Positions 51,066-61,377 of a stretch of DNA of 64,000 nucleotides are shown piece after piece; within the stretch, counting starts at the first letter, position 1, and every line of letters begins with the position of its first letter. Source of the stretch: Mycobacterium sp. SMC-8 (GTDB lineage: Bacteria; Actinomycetota; Actinomycetes; Mycobacteriales; Mycobacteriaceae); NCBI RefSeq assembly GCF_025263565.1, contig NZ_CP079865.1:372001-436000 (forward strand), in the 5' to 3' direction. The notes under the pieces were generated by a model that saw only the letters and a program-made list of their open reading frames with translations, searched no databases and had not been told where the DNA came from. The position numbers and the translations under genes are program-made.

Positions 51066-53489
51066 CTACCGCTCGCTCGGACGCCACAGGGTGCGCTGTT
51101 CTCCCAGCACACGGCCCTGAACCCACCAGATCACCTCGATGGCGACCGCACCGGCGAGCCCGATTCCCAGCGCCGTCGACGTCAGCGCGACGTTGGACGG
51201 ATCGAGGATGAACAGCTCACGGGCGAACGGGATGCTGAAGATGACGACGTAGGCCAGCGCCGACACCGCCACCAGCAGCACCCGCCACCACTCATACGGG
51301 CGCGCCACCACCGACAGCACCCACAGCGCCGACACCAGCAGCGTGATCAGCGCCGCGGTCGAGGCCTGTGTCTGCTCGGTCTCGGTGGCCGCCCGCCCCT
51401 GGTAGGCGAGCAGGTACGAGGTGAACGTCGCCGCCCCGACGACGATCCCCGACGGCAGCGCCGACGTCATCACCCGCCGCACGAACCCCGGGCGGGCGCG
51501 TTCGTTGTTCGGGGCCAGGGACAGGATGAACGCCGGGATACCGATGGTGAACCATGCCGCGATCGTCACGTGGATGGGCTGGAACGGGAACAGCAGCGGA
51601 TCGGACCCGAACAGCTCGGCCGACAGTCCGCCCAGGCCGACGAGCACCGCCAGCAACACCGAGTACACCGTCTTGGTGAGGAACAGGTTCGAGACCCGCT
51701 CGATGTTGCCGATCACCCGCCTGCCCTCCCCCACGACGTAGGGCAGGGTGGCGAACTTGTTGTCCAGCAGCACGATCTGCGCCACCGCTCGCGACGCCGA
51801 GCTCCCCGAACCCATCGCCACGCCGATGTCGGCGTCCTTGAGCGCGAGCACGTCGTTGACGCCGTCGCCGGTCATCGCGACGGTGTGGCCGCGGGACTGC
51901 AGCGCGTGCACCATCGCCCGCTTCTGATCGGGCCGTACCCGGCCGAACGTCGTGCACTCCTCCAGCGTGTCGGCGAGCGCGTCGGGCTGCTCGGGGAGCC
52001 GCCGCGCGTCCATCGTCTCGCCGGCCAGCCCGAGCGAACCCGCCACCGCACCCACCGAGACGGCGTTGTCCCCCGAGATCACCTTGATCGAGACATGCTG
52101 CGAGGCAAAGTAATCGAGGGTGTCGCGGGCGTCGGGGCGGACGCGCTGCTCGAGCACCACCAGCGCGGCGGGGGTGACCACACCGGGGGCGTCCGGTGCG
52201 TCCACCGGCCGGTCGCTGGAGCCGAGCAGCAGCACCCGCAGACCCTGCGCGCCGATCCTCTCGGCGTCCTCGGCCACCGGCGAGGCGGGGTCGAGCAGCA
52301 CGTCCGGTGCGCCGATCACCCAGTTGCCGTGATCGGCATAGGAGGTGCCGCTCCATTTGGTGGCCGACTTGAACGGCGCGGTGGCGGTCGCGGTCCAGCC
52401 GGGCGGCATCGTGTAGGCCTCCGCGATCGCGGCCATGCTCGCGTTGGGCCTGGCGTCGTCGGCGGCGAGCTGGGCCAGCACCTCGGCGACCGTGCCCGCC
52501 CCCCGGTCGCTCGGCTCCTCTCCTGCCTGTGGAGCCTCGATGCGCAACAGATCGCTGACCCGCATCCCGTTCTCGGTCAGAGTGCCCGTCTTGTCGGCGC
52601 AGACGACGTCGACACGGGCCAGACCCTCGATGGCGGGCAGCTCGTTGACCAGACACTGCCTACGGCCCAGCCGGATCACCCCCACCGCGAAGGCGATCGA
52701 GGTCATCAGCACCAGCCCCTCGGGCACCATCGGCACCAGGGCTCCGACCATCCGCAGCACCGATTCCCGCCAGCCGGCCCCGGTGGTGAACAGCTGGGTA
52801 TAGATGATCAGGGCCCCGGCCGGCACCAGCAGGTAGGTGATGAACTGCAGGATCTTGTTGATCCCGTTGCGCAGTTCGGATTTCACCAGGGTGAACTTGC
52901 TGGCCTCCTCGGCGAGTTTCGCGGCGTAGGCCTCGCGGCCGACCTTGGTGGCGCGGTAGGCTCCGGTGCCCGCCACCACGAAGCTGCCCGACATCACATG
53001 GTCGCCGACGTCTTTGGCGATGGGGTCGGCTTCGCCGGTCAGCAGGGACTCGTCGACCTCGAGGTTGGCCTCTTCGATGAGCATGCCGTCGACCACGATC
53101 TGGTCGCCGGGGCCCAACTCGATCACATCGTCGAGAACCACCTCGCTGGGCGCGAGTGGCCGGCTCCCGGACTGCCTGCGCACCAACGGTTTCGCCTGCC
53201 CGACGATGGCGAGTTTGTCCAGTGTCTGCTTGGCGCGCAATTCCTGGATGATGCCGATCGCACTGTTGGCGATGATGAGCAGACCGAACGCGCCGTTGAT
53301 CACCGATCCGGTGGACAGCACGATGATCAGGAGCACGCCGAGGATGGCGTTGATGCGGGTGAACACGTTCCCGCGGATGATCTCGGAGACGCTGCGCGCA
53401 GCCCGGGTGGGGACGTCGTTGGTCTTGCCCTCGGCGACGCGCTGCGCCACCTCGGCGTCCGACAGGCCGGCGGCCACAGAAACCGTCAT
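51066..53489 (-). CDS. ctpE: P-type ATPase CtpE (calcium transport)
   Basis: 807 residues. Phosphorylated Asp299 in DKTGTLT, actuator TGEADP (151-156), PEGL in helix M4 (256-259), and [17 protein letters not shown] for the hinge. Hydrophobic pairs near 47-82 and 212-275 and a C-terminal set of about six helices complete the fold. CtpE of mycobacteria has been reported to import Ca2+ and to affect cell-surface integrity. Order with the Rv0909/Rv0910 homologues downstream and the beta-lactamase-family gene upstream is as in M. tuberculosis. Its start overlaps the stop of the upstream gene by 4 bp. Confidence 0.92.
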   Translation of the reverse strand: MTVSVAAGLSDAEVAQRVAEGKTNDVPTRAARSVSEIIRGNVFTRINAILGVLLIIVLSTGSVINGAFGLLIIANSAIGIIQELRAKQTLDKLAIVGQAKPLVRRQSGSRPLAPSEVVLDDVIELGPGDQIVVDGMLIEEANLEVDESLLTGEADPIAKDVGDHVMSGSFVVAGTGAYRATKVGREAYAAKLAEEASKFTLVKSELRNGINKILQFITYLLVPAGALIIYTQLFTTGAGWRESVLRMVGALVPMVPEGLVLMTSIAFAVGVIRLGRRQCLVNELPAIEGLARVDVVCADKTGTLTENGMRVSDLLRIEAPQAGEEPSDRGAGTVAEVLAQLAADDARPNASMAAIAEAYTMPPGWTATATAPFKSATKWSGTSYADHGNWVIGAPDVLLDPASPVAEDAERIGAQGLRVLLLGSSDRPVDAPDAPGVVTPAALVVLEQRVRPDARDTLDYFASQHVSIKVISGDNAVSVGAVAGSLGLAGETMDARRLPEQPDALADTLEECTTFGRVRPDQKRAMVHALQSRGHTVAMTGDGVNDVLALKDADIGVAMGSGSSASRAVAQIVLLDNKFATLPYVVGEGRRVIGNIERVSNLFLTKTVYSVLLAVLVGLGGLSAELFGSDPLLFPFQPIHVTIAAWFTIGIPAFILSLAPNNERARPGFVRRVMTSALPSGIVVGAATFTSYLLAYQGRAATETEQTQASTAALITLLVSALWVLSVVARPYEWWRVLLVAVSALAYVVIFSIPFARELFILDPSNVALTSTALGIGLAGAVAIEVIWWVQGRVLGEQRTLWRPSER

Positions 53490-55090
53490 CGGGTGAAGAC
53501 TCCCTTGCCGTCGTCGTCGAAATATTCCAGCGTGAGGGCGTCCCCGGCGAACGTCGCCGTCGAAACCGTTCCGGGGGGAGCGTTCTCGGAGGACACCGGG
53601 AAGGTGAACACGTCGCCATCCCACGGGCTCAGCTCGAAGGTGCCGCGCGGTCCCAGGGTGAGCTGCAGGCGGCCGTCGCGCTCGGCGACCGTCGCCGGCC
53701 CCCAGTAGGCGTTGCGGTACACCCCGGCGTACGACGGCAGCGGTGACGGCGGTTTCGCGCCGACGGGCCGCTGCTGGCCGACCAGCGCCCCGACCGGCTT
53801 GTCCATGTCGGCGAAAGCCTTGCCGTACAAATCACCCCAGTCCTCGCGCACCTCCCCGAACTGGACCAGGTCGGCGAACTGCGCGGTCAGGGCCTCCGGG
53901 ATACCCGCCGGGCTGGCGTTGGTCAGCGCGACGATCGCGACGTCGGCCGAGGGCAGGAACAGCACGTTGGTGGCTGCGCCGAGTTCGAATGCACCCGAGT
54001 GGCTCAGTTCGGTGCGTGCCGCCGGCGTGGTGCCGACGTTGAAGCCGTATCCGTAGAACCCCGACCGCATCGCCGGTTCGGAGCCCCGCGACGACACCAC
54101 CTGCGGGGTGACCGCGGGCAGCAGCGCCTTCGGGTCGATCAGCGCACGGCCGTCGTGCTGCCCGTCGGCGAGCACCATCGCCATCCACCGGGCCATGTCG
54201 TTGACCGATGAACTGGCCCCACCCGCCGGTGACTGTGCCTGCGCGTCGCGGACGTAGCGCGGCTCGTAGCGGCCGTCGATGCGGATGTGGCCCACCGCGC
54301 GGTCCGGCCGGGCCTCGTAGTCACCGAACGTGTAGCTGGTGGCGGTCATGCCCAACGGCGCCAACAGCGCGTGGGAGGCCAGTTGTTCCCAGGACTTCCC
54401 GGTGCCGGCGGCGACCGCTTCCGCGCCGGCGGTCAATCCGAAGTTGGTGTAGGCGTAGGACGTTCGGAACGGATCGAGCGGCAGTTCGCGGAGCCGCTCC
54501 AGCACCTGCCTGCGGTCGTAGCCGAGGTCTTCGAGCTTGTCCCCGGCATGGTCGGGCAGTCCGGAGCGGTGCGAGAACATGTCCCCGACCGTGACCATCT
54601 GCGTGACGGCCGGGTCCGACAACCCGAACCACGGCAGCCGCGACACGAGGGGGGTGTCCCAGCTGACCTGGCCCTGCCCCACCAGGGTGGCCACGACCGT
54701 CGCGCTCAGTGGTTTGGACAGCGATGCCAGCTGGAATACCGTGTCGGGACCGACCCGGTTGTCCGGCCGATCGGCACGCTCAAGGTTCTTGACGCCGAAC
54801 CCTTTCGCGTACACCGTTTTTCCGCCGTGCACCACGGCCACCGCCATGCCCGGGATACCCGACTCGGCGACCAGGCGCTCGGCGATCCCGTCGAGTTCGG
54901 CCACCGCGTTCTGCACCGCGTTGTCCGGCAGCGGCATCGCCGGGACCAACGGAGGGGGCACCTTCCAGGCCTGCCCGGCGGGCGGGGCCACGGATGTCGC
55001 GGACGCGGCGGGGTCGGCGGGCTCGGCGCCGCACCCTCCCAGCAGCGCAACAGCCAGTGCGAATACGGCCAGCCTGACCGGTGGATTCAT
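53486..55090 (-). CDS. beta-lactamase-family (class C/AmpC-like fold) lipoprotein, Rv0907-like
   Basis: 534 residues. N-terminal signal with a lipobox-like LLGGC (Cys about 20) suggests lipid attachment outside the membrane. The serine hydrolase motifs are present: S-x-x-K in ASLSKP, Y-x-N in YAYTNFG and HSG in [10 protein letters not shown]-terminal beta domain of about 120 residues ([15 protein letters not shown] onward) is as in esterase/D-aminopeptidase-like members. It could be a peptidase or esterase acting on cell-wall material; real beta-lactamase activity is doubtful. The ATG at 55090 is chosen; a GTG slightly upstream is possible. Confidence 0.85.
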   Translation of the reverse strand: MNPPVRLAVFALAVALLGGCGAEPADPAASATSVAPPAGQAWKVPPPLVPAMPLPDNAVQNAVAELDGIAERLVAESGIPGMAVAVVHGGKTVYAKGFGVKNLERADRPDNRVGPDTVFQLASLSKPLSATVVATLVGQGQVSWDTPLVSRLPWFGLSDPAVTQMVTVGDMFSHRSGLPDHAGDKLEDLGYDRRQVLERLRELPLDPFRTSYAYTNFGLTAGAEAVAAGTGKSWEQLASHALLAPLGMTATSYTFGDYEARPDRAVGHIRIDGRYEPRYVRDAQAQSPAGGASSSVNDMARWMAMVLADGQHDGRALIDPKALLPAVTPQVVSSRGSEPAMRSGFYGYGFNVGTTPAARTELSHSGAFELGAATNVLFLPSADVAIVALTNASPAGIPEALTAQFADLVQFGEVREDWGDLYGKAFADMDKPVGALVGQQRPVGAKPPSPLPSYAGVYRNAYWGPATVAERDGRLQLTLGPRGTFELSPWDGDVFTFPVSSENAPPGTVSTATFAGDALTLEYFDDDGKGVFTR

Positions 55091-55118
55091 GATCAGCACC
55101 GTAACGCGTCGTCGCAGC

Positions 55119-56234
55119 CTAGAAGCGCCACCACGGCTCGAAAGTCGACTCCGGGTCCACCCGCTGACCGGGGATCGGCACCGCCAGACGCACCCGCTCG
55201 GCATCGGCGGCAGCCGTCAGCCGTTCCGCCGGTTCGGCCCAGGGGTGCGGCGCCAGCCGGAACGTCGCCCAGTGGATCGGCACCATCAGGCCGTGGTCCA
55301 CGTCGGTGAGGTCCAGGTGGGCGCGTACCGCCTCTTCGGGGTTCATGTGGATGTCGGCGAAGGCGGGGTGGTAGGCACCGATCGGCAGCAGGGCGAGGTC
55401 GAACGGGCCGTATTCGGCGCCGATCTCGGCGAAGCTCTTGGTATAGCCCGTGTCGCCGCCGAAGAACGCGTTGTGGACGGGCCCGGCTACCACCCACGAC
55501 GACCACAGCGTGGAGTCGCGCGCGAACAGCCGTCCGGAGAAGTGCCGCGCCGGTGTGCAGACCAGGGTCAGGTCGTCGATCCGGTGAGCCTCGTTCCAGT
55601 CCAGTTCGACGATGCGACTCTCGGGGATGCCCCACTTGCGCAGGTGCGCGCCGATGCCCAGCGGCACCACGAACGGGGCGCGCTGGGTGTGCGCGAGCGC
55701 GACGATGGTGTCGATGTCGAGATGGTCGTAGTGGTCGTGGCTGATGATGACGGCGTCGACGGCGGGTAGCGCTTCCAGCAGCACCGGCGCGTCGTGCATC
55801 CGGTGCGGTCCGACCGCGCGCGACGGGGAGCACCGATTGCTCCACACCGGGTCGGCCAGGACGCGGTAGCCGTCCACCTCGATCAGCACGCTGGAGTGGC
55901 CGTACCAGCTCGCCGCGGCCGGCGCCGCGACCGGGTCGACTGTCGGCGGCTCAGCGAGCGGGATCGGTGCGGACGGTGTGCCCTGGGACGTGAAGTTCGC
56001 CAGGTCCCGCAGCAGCATGCGCTGCACGTCGCGGTCCATCGTGATGCCCGACGGCGGCTCGAGGTTGACGAACTTCCCGTCCTTGTAGTGCGGCGAGCGG
56101 CGCGCCACCGGCGCAATCTCCGCGGGGGTCGCTCCGAGCGAGGCGGGCGTGCCCTGCAGCGCGCGCAACACCCATCCCCCGGCCAGCAGCGATGCCGTGC
56201 CGAAGCCGTAGCGCAGCGCCGTCCGCAGCACCAT
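55119..56234 (-). CDS. MBL-fold metallo-hydrolase (NAPE-PLD/Rv0906-like)
   Basis: 371 residues with one N-terminal hydrophobic helix (about 8-27), so it may be membrane anchored or exported. The metal motif H-x-H-x-D-H is ISHDHYDHLD (about 170), followed by ARHFSGR, FFGGDTGY and IHWATF, the other ligands. WYGHSSVLIE and the N-terminal region before it match the NAPE-phospholipase D/RomA type. It would cleave a phosphodiester or lactone in a lipid; in mycobacteria the substrate is not known. Start overlaps the echA6 stop by 1 bp. Confidence 0.88.
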   Translation of the reverse strand: MVLRTALRYGFGTASLLAGGWVLRALQGTPASLGATPAEIAPVARRSPHYKDGKFVNLEPPSGITMDRDVQRMLLRDLANFTSQGTPSAPIPLAEPPTVDPVAAPAAASWYGHSSVLIEVDGYRVLADPVWSNRCSPSRAVGPHRMHDAPVLLEALPAVDAVIISHDHYDHLDIDTIVALAHTQRAPFVVPLGIGAHLRKWGIPESRIVELDWNEAHRIDDLTLVCTPARHFSGRLFARDSTLWSSWVVAGPVHNAFFGGDTGYTKSFAEIGAEYGPFDLALLPIGAYHPAFADIHMNPEEAVRAHLDLTDVDHGLMVPIHWATFRLAPHPWAEPAERLTAAADAERVRLAVPIPGQRVDPESTFEPWWRF

Positions 56235-56968
56235 CAGGCGCCCCGGAACCTGGGCGGCCGCTTCTCGATGCGCGCGATCTGGGCCTCGATGATGTCTTGG
56301 CTGGCCCAGGCCCGGTCGAAGAGCTCCTGGTGGGCGGGCCACGGCTCTTCGTAGGCGCCGTCGTCGTTGAGCACCCGCTTGGCGTGCTGCAGCGCCAGCG
56401 GCGCGAATCCCGCGATCTCCTGCGCCCAGGCCTGCGCGTCCGCCAGTGTGCCGATCCGGTTGGCCATCCCGGTCTGCAGCGCGACGTCGGCGGTGAGCCG
56501 TTCGGCGGCCAGCAGCATGCCGCGGGCCCGTCCGGCGCCGACCAGCGAGGTCAATCTCCGGATGCTCCAGTTGTCCAGGGCGATACCGTATTTCGCGACC
56601 GGGAACTGGAAATAGGCCTCGGGCGCCACCACGCGCAGATCGCAGATCATCGACAGGATGACCCCGGCGCCGATCGCGGGGCCGTTGACCGCGCCGATGA
56701 CCGGCACCGGTGCGCGGTCGATCGCCAGGTTCAGCGCCCTGGCTTTGTCGGGAAGCTCGTCGGCGACGCCCTGACCACCGGACAGGTCCGCCCCCGAACT
56801 GAACACGTGGCCGGCGCCGGTGATGACGATCGCGCGGACGTCTTCGGAAGCCGCCTTCTCGATCGCTTCCCGCAGTCTGTCCACCAACTCGGCGTTGAGC
56901 GCGTTGCGCCGCTCGGGGCGCTGCAGCTCCAGCGTCATCACGTTCCCGTCGCAGGTCACTCCAATCAT
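56234..56968 (-). CDS. echA6: enoyl-CoA hydratase-fold protein EchA6
   Basis: 244 residues, the same length as M. tuberculosis EchA6, with matching blocks [40 protein letters not shown]-like [32 protein letters not shown] [16 protein letters not shown], and [12 protein letters not shown]. EchA6 is reported to bind long acyl-CoAs and pass them to the mycolate FAS-II system rather than to hydrate them, and to be the target of THPP inhibitors. Neighbours (accD3 divergent, Rv0906 and Rv0907 homologues downstream) support orthology. Confidence 0.92.
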   Translation of the reverse strand: MIGVTCDGNVMTLELQRPERRNALNAELVDRLREAIEKAASEDVRAIVITGAGHVFSSGADLSGGQGVADELPDKARALNLAIDRAPVPVIGAVNGPAIGAGVILSMICDLRVVAPEAYFQFPVAKYGIALDNWSIRRLTSLVGAGRARGMLLAAERLTADVALQTGMANRIGTLADAQAWAQEIAGFAPLALQHAKRVLNDDGAYEEPWPAHQELFDRAWASQDIIEAQIARIEKRPPRFRGA

Positions 56969-56975
56969 GGACCCC

Positions 56976-56988
56976 ACCCTATTAGCCT
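56976..56988. promoter_or_regulatory. overlapping divergent -10 boxes (echA6/accD3)
   Basis: The 26-bp gap has ACCCTA-T-TAGCCT. On the minus strand TAGGGT lies 7 nt before the echA6 ATG; on the plus strand TAGCCT lies 6 nt before the accD3 GTG. The layout is the same, base for base in spacing, as at 1231-1243. Both messages would be leaderless and the two promoters must compete. Confidence 0.55.
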
Positions 56989-56994
56989 TTCCCT

Positions 56995-58467
56995 GTGAGC
57001 CGGATCCGCGCCCATGCGCTGCGCGACGCCCTGCTGGACGAGGGATCCTTCGTGAGCTGGGATGAGCCGCCGCTGACCGTGCCCACCTCGGAGGCATACC
57101 GTAGGGAACTCGACGACGCCGAGGCCGCGACCGGGCTCGACGAATCCGTGCTCACCGGCGAAGGACGGGTGTTCGGCCGGCGGGTCGCGCTGGTGGCGTG
57201 CGAGTTCGACTTCCTGGCCGGTTCCATCGGGGTGGCCGCAGCCGAACGCATCGTTGCCGCGGTGCAGAAGGCGACAGCCGAGCGGCTCCCGCTGCTCGCG
57301 TCGCCCAGCTCGGGCGGCACCCGCATGCAGGAGGGCACGGTCGCGTTCTTGCAGATGGTCAAGATCGCCGCCGCCGTGGAACTGCACAAGAAGGCCCATC
57401 TGCCGTATCTGGTGTATCTGCGGCATCCGACCACCGGCGGGGTGTTCGCGTCCTGGGGGTCGCTCGGGCATGTCACCGCCGCCGAACCCGGAGCGCTGAT
57501 CGGGTTCCTGGGCCCGCGGGTGTACGAGCATCTCTACGGCGAACCGTTTCCGTCGGGCATCCAAACCGCCGAGAACCTGCACCGCCACGGCGTCGTCGAC
57601 GCTGTCGTCCCGCTCGCGGTGCTGCGCGCGACGCTGGACCGCACGCTGAAGGTGGTGTCGGATGCGCCCGGCGAGCCGCCCGTCGCGCCGGAGCCCGAAC
57701 CGCTGCCCGATGTGCCGGCCTGGGAGTCGGTCGAGATCTCGCGGCGCCCGGACCGGCCGGGCGTCAGCGCGCTGCTGCGGCACGGCGCCACCGAACGGGT
57801 GCTGCTGTCGGGGACGGGTCAGGGTGAGGCGGCCACCACGCTGCTGGCGCTGGCCCGGTTCGGCGGTCAGCCGGCCGTCGTCCTCGGACAGCAGCGAGTG
57901 GTCGGCGGGGTGGTCGGCCCGGCGGCGCTGCGCGAGGCCAGGCGCGGCATGGCGTTGGCGGCGGGACTGAAACTGCCGCTGGTGCTCGTCATCGACACCG
58001 CGGGTCCGGCGCTGTCGGCCGAGGCCGAGGAAGGCGGGCTGGCCGGTGAGATCGCCCGGTGCCTGGCCGAGCTGGTCACACTCGACACCCCGACGATCTC
58101 GGTGCTGCTCGGCCAGGGCAGCGGCGGCCCTGCCCTGGCGATGGTGCCCGCCGACCGGGTGCTGGCGGCCCTGCACGGCTGGCTGGCACCGCTGCCTCCC
58201 GAGGGCGCCAGCGCGATCGTGTTCCGCGATGTCGACCACGCCCCGGAACTGGCTGCGGCACAGGGCATTCGATCGGCGGATCTGTTGCGCAACGGGATCG
58301 TCGACGCGGTCGTTCCCGAACATCCCGATGCGGCCGACGAACCGATGGCGTTCACCGCGCGACTCTCGGCGACCATCGCAGCCGAACTCCACCGGCTGCG
58401 CACGGTGCCCGACGAACAGCGGCTGGCCGCCCGCCTGGAGCGCTACCGCCGCATAGGCCTTCCCTGA
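56995..58467 (+). CDS. accD3: acyl-CoA carboxylase carboxyltransferase beta subunit AccD3
   Basis: 490 residues. Two crotonase-like carboxyltransferase halves: the first (about 50-225) has [13 protein letters not shown] and the CoA-binding [11 protein letters not shown]; the second (about 250-480) has the C-terminal pattern with [33 protein letters not shown] and [19 protein letters not shown]. The order and divergent position to echA6 are as in M. tuberculosis Rv0904c. It would transfer CO2 from a biotin subunit to an acyl-CoA; its exact acyl-CoA is not known. GTG start; probably leaderless. A large inverted repeat follows 1 bp after... its stop codon. Confidence 0.9.
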   Translation: MSRIRAHALRDALLDEGSFVSWDEPPLTVPTSEAYRRELDDAEAATGLDESVLTGEGRVFGRRVALVACEFDFLAGSIGVAAAERIVAAVQKATAERLPLLASPSSGGTRMQEGTVAFLQMVKIAAAVELHKKAHLPYLVYLRHPTTGGVFASWGSLGHVTAAEPGALIGFLGPRVYEHLYGEPFPSGIQTAENLHRHGVVDAVVPLAVLRATLDRTLKVVSDAPGEPPVAPEPEPLPDVPAWESVEISRRPDRPGVSALLRHGATERVLLSGTGQGEAATTLLALARFGGQPAVVLGQQRVVGGVVGPAALREARRGMALAAGLKLPLVLVIDTAGPALSAEAEEGGLAGEIARCLAELVTLDTPTISVLLGQGSGGPALAMVPADRVLAALHGWLAPLPPEGASAIVFRDVDHAPELAAAQGIRSADLLRNGIVDAVVPEHPDAADEPMAFTARLSATIAAELHRLRTVPDEQRLAARLERYRRIGLP

Positions 58468-58536
58468 TCCCGCCGAAATCGCATTCCACGCGGCACTTTT
58501 CGCGGATTCATCGCGTGGAATGCGATTTCGGCGGGA
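58468..58536. repeat. long inverted repeat, copy 1
   Basis: Perfect 25-bp arms (58468-58492 and 58512-58536) around a 19-nt loop with CGCG in its centre. The arm core is CGAAATCGCATTCCACGCG. It begins directly after the accD3 stop and precedes the end of the convergent YhgE-like gene. Two further copies lie at 61308 and 62962. A terminator for both genes is likely. Confidence 0.9.
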
Positions 58537-58561
58537 GACGGGGTCGTCCGTCTCACCCCTG

Positions 58562-60571
58562 TCACACCTCGATGGGTGGGTGAAGCCGGTCCATCGTGTA
58601 CTGCCGGTTGCGGCGCGCCGACCATGCGCTGGCAGCCAGTGAGGCAGCGAGCAGGCCCGCCAGAACGGCGATCGCGATCCACAGCCGCGAGTCGACGCCG
58701 CCGACGGTCAGTTGCCGTAACCCGTTGACCGCGTAGGTCATCGGGTCGAACGGATGGATGATCTGGAACGGTCGGGCGGTGGTCTCGACCGGGTAGATGC
58801 CGCCCGCAGAGACCAGCTGCAGCATCAGGAATGCGAGCGTGACCACGCGGCCGACCGCGACTCCGAACACCGCGTTGAACGCCTGGATCATGGCCAGGAA
58901 TGTCGCGGCGATCAGCACCAGGAACGCGACGGTGGCCAGCGGGTACTTGGCCTGCAGGCCGACGCCGAAGTGCACGACGGCGTACATGACCACGACCTGG
59001 CACGCCGCGATCAGCAAGCCGGGCCAGTAGGAGGCCAGCACCACCCGCAGGGCGCCCAGCCCGTTGACGATGGGCCGGGACTGCAACGGCGTCAACAGCA
59101 TCCATGTGATCAGCGCGCCGATGAACAATGCCAGCGGCATGAAGAACGGTGCGAAACCGGTGCCGAACGTGGCCGCCGGGTTGGTGTTGACCAAATCCAG
59201 GCCGACCGGCGTCACCAGCGTCTGCGCCATCGCCGTGCGCTGCTGCGGCGTCCACGACGGAACCTCAGCCGTGCCCTGACGCAACTTGGTCGCCAGCTCC
59301 TGCCCGCCGGCCCGCAACTTCTCCGTACCATCCGCCAGCTGGGACGCCCCGGACGACAACTCCCGGCCCCCGCCGGACAGCTGCACCAGCCCGGCGCTGA
59401 GCCGCTGGGCCCCGGAGTTCAGTTCGTCGGCGCCGTCCTTGAGCTTGGCGACGTCCGAACGCAGCCCGCCGTTCAGCGCGCGTGTCAGGAAGGTGCGCAA
59501 CTCACCCCCCGGGTCGCCGAGCTCGGCTTCCAGTCGGGACGCGCTGTCGCGCAACCGGATCAGGCCCTCGTCGGTGGTCGGGTCGATGTTCTGGGCACGC
59601 AGCAGCCGCTGAGCACCGGCCAGCGCGTGCCCCGCGTCGCGCACCGCCGGGTCGGGGTTGGCCTGCAGGAAGCCGACGGCCTGGTCGACGATCGCGGAGG
59701 CCTGCGCGCTGTTGACGTTGAGAGCCGCGATCCGGTCGGTCGTCGAATGCACGGCTGCGGACAGATGCTGCGCGGCGAGCGCGACCTCATCGGGGTTCAA
59801 CTCCAGTGCACCGACCCGGTCCAGCACCTCCAGCAGCGGACCCGTCGCGGTGTCCACCGCTGCGGCCAATTGTCGTGTGCCCGCAGCGAGTTGGGCCGAG
59901 CCGGCACGCGCTGTCTCCAGTCCGGACGACAGCGTGGCCGCGCCGGTGGCCAGCCGGTGAGCGCCGTCGTCGGCCGCGTCGAGGCCGGTGGCGAGTCGCT
60001 GCGCGCCGTCGGCGGCCTGGTCGAGCCCTGCGCCGGCGTCGGTCAGCCCGGTCAGCACCGTGCCGACAGTGCGTTCGCCGATTTTGGCGTTGACCTGGTT
60101 GAGAACCTCGCGCGAGGCGTTCTGCCCGATGACCGTCGCCAGATAGTTGTTGGCGTCGTTGAAGGTGAACCGGATCTGCGCCTGCTGCGGGTCGTCACCG
60201 GAAGGCGACGCGACGCGCTCGCTGAAGTCCGGCGGCAGCGTGATCGAGAAGTAGTAGTCGCCGCGCGCGACGCCGTCGGCGGCCTGCTGCGCCGACATCT
60301 CGGTGAGATGGAGCTGGCCGGACTGCATGAGTGCCGTGGCGACCTCGTCGCCGGCCCGCAACGGCTGCCCCTGCGCCGACGCGCCGCGGTCCTCGTTGAC
60401 CAGGGCCACCGGCACCTTGTTCACCTCGGCGAACGGGTTCCAGAACGCCCAGAGGTACATCGCGCCGTACAGCAGCGGCATCAGGATGATGGTGATCAGC
60501 GCGATCCGCGGCATCACCCCGCGTGAATAGCGCTTGAGGTCGGTGCCCAGTGACATCCCGGCCAGCGCCAT
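58562..60571 (-). CDS. YhgE/Pip-type membrane protein (ABC-2 family exporter permease)
   Basis: 669 residues. One N-terminal helix (about 22-44) is followed by a long outside domain (45-445) with many heptad-like repeats rich in A, L, G and D (for example GAQRLATGLDAADDGAHRLATGAATLSSGL), and then five or six C-terminal helices (about 465-650). This is the YhgE/Pip layout also seen in ESX-linked and phage-infection proteins. The partner ATPase gene lies directly upstream (1-bp overlap). It may export lipid or protein; its cargo is unknown. Confidence 0.87.
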   Translation of the reverse strand: MALAGMSLGTDLKRYSRGVMPRIALITIILMPLLYGAMYLWAFWNPFAEVNKVPVALVNEDRGASAQGQPLRAGDEVATALMQSGQLHLTEMSAQQAADGVARGDYYFSITLPPDFSERVASPSGDDPQQAQIRFTFNDANNYLATVIGQNASREVLNQVNAKIGERTVGTVLTGLTDAGAGLDQAADGAQRLATGLDAADDGAHRLATGAATLSSGLETARAGSAQLAAGTRQLAAAVDTATGPLLEVLDRVGALELNPDEVALAAQHLSAAVHSTTDRIAALNVNSAQASAIVDQAVGFLQANPDPAVRDAGHALAGAQRLLRAQNIDPTTDEGLIRLRDSASRLEAELGDPGGELRTFLTRALNGGLRSDVAKLKDGADELNSGAQRLSAGLVQLSGGGRELSSGASQLADGTEKLRAGGQELATKLRQGTAEVPSWTPQQRTAMAQTLVTPVGLDLVNTNPAATFGTGFAPFFMPLALFIGALITWMLLTPLQSRPIVNGLGALRVVLASYWPGLLIAACQVVVMYAVVHFGVGLQAKYPLATVAFLVLIAATFLAMIQAFNAVFGVAVGRVVTLAFLMLQLVSAGGIYPVETTARPFQIIHPFDPMTYAVNGLRQLTVGGVDSRLWIAIAVLAGLLAASLAASAWSARRNRQYTMDRLHPPIEV

Positions 60572-61272
60572 CAGGCACCACCTTTCTGCTGATCTGCAAG
60601 CTCGGAGCGGGTGGTGTTCTCGACCTCGATCTGGGCGACCGGCCGGCCGGGGACGGGGTTGACGCCCGCGGTGACGACGGTCTGGGCGCGGCCCAGCTCG
60701 ACGAGTCGGGAGACCAGCAGATCGCGATGCCGGTCATCGGTGACCTGCTCGATGCTGCCCACCACCAGTAGCGGTGGCCGGCCGGTGTTGGCCAACGCGA
60801 CCCGCAGCAGCAGACCGTCGAGTTCGGTGAGCTCCTCGACGTATTCCGACAGCGGGGGCAGCGGCAGGTCGCCGAAGACAGGCCCGCACACCCGGACCAG
60901 CTCGTCCTGGCCGGCCCGCCGGATCAGCCGGTACCAGTCGGCGTCCCAGCGCAGCTTCTCGGTGATCAGATCCCGCACTGTCACCGATTCGGCGACCGGG
61001 TCGAGTTCGTCGATGCCGGCGAGCGCGGCGTGGGCGAAGATGTCGCGGACGCGGCTGCGGCCGAACACCGACAGCGAACCGGACGCGGGACGCATCCGGC
61101 CCGCCAGCGTCATCAGCAGCGCGGTGCGTCCCGAACCCGGCGGGCACAGCAGCACGGTGACACCGCCGGCGGCGACGTCGAGGTCAAGAGGTCCGTAGAC
61201 CGGACCCCATGGGCCGCGCATCGTGATCGCGCGTGCGACGATCGCGGGCTCGGGGGCGGCGTCTTCTGACAC
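60571..61272 (-). CDS. ABC-type ATP-binding protein with degenerate motifs
   Basis: 233 residues. The fold start (ITMRGPWGPVYGPLDLDVAAGGVTVLLCPPGSGRTALLMTLAGRMRPASGSLSVFG) is clearly an ABC ATPase, but Walker A is CPPGSGRT with arginine for the catalytic lysine and no first glycine. The LSGGQ signature is replaced by LTELDGLLLRVALA, and the Walker B acidic pair is missing (LLVVGSIEQV). It may bind nucleotide weakly or act only as a structural partner of the YhgE-like permease. Both genes form one unit. Confidence 0.8.
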   Translation of the reverse strand: MSEDAAPEPAIVARAITMRGPWGPVYGPLDLDVAAGGVTVLLCPPGSGRTALLMTLAGRMRPASGSLSVFGRSRVRDIFAHAALAGIDELDPVAESVTVRDLITEKLRWDADWYRLIRRAGQDELVRVCGPVFGDLPLPPLSEYVEELTELDGLLLRVALANTGRPPLLVVGSIEQVTDDRHRDLLVSRLVELGRAQTVVTAGVNPVPGRPVAQIEVENTTRSELADQQKGGA

Positions 61273-61307
61273 CCGGCAATCCCATCACACCGGCGCTCTA
61301 AGCCCGC

Positions 61308-61364
61308 CGAAATCGCATTCCACGCGGCGTTTTCCGCGACAACGGCGCGTGGAATGCAATTTCG
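61308..61364. repeat. long inverted repeat, copy 2 (partly degenerate)
   Basis: Arms CGAAATCGCATTCCACGCG (61308-61326) and its complement with one mismatch (61346-61364) surround a 19-nt loop with CGCG in the centre. On the outer right side the match to the other copies is lost. It lies 13 nt after the stop of the minus-strand membrane gene (61378) and before the ABC gene. Confidence 0.85.
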
Positions 61365-61377
61365 CGATCTACCTACG

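Noticed and set aside
53486..55090. True beta-lactamase resistance gene
   Set aside because: The S-x-x-K and Y-x-N motifs also occur in esterases and peptidases, and the extra C-terminal domain and conserved chromosomal place argue against a resistance role.
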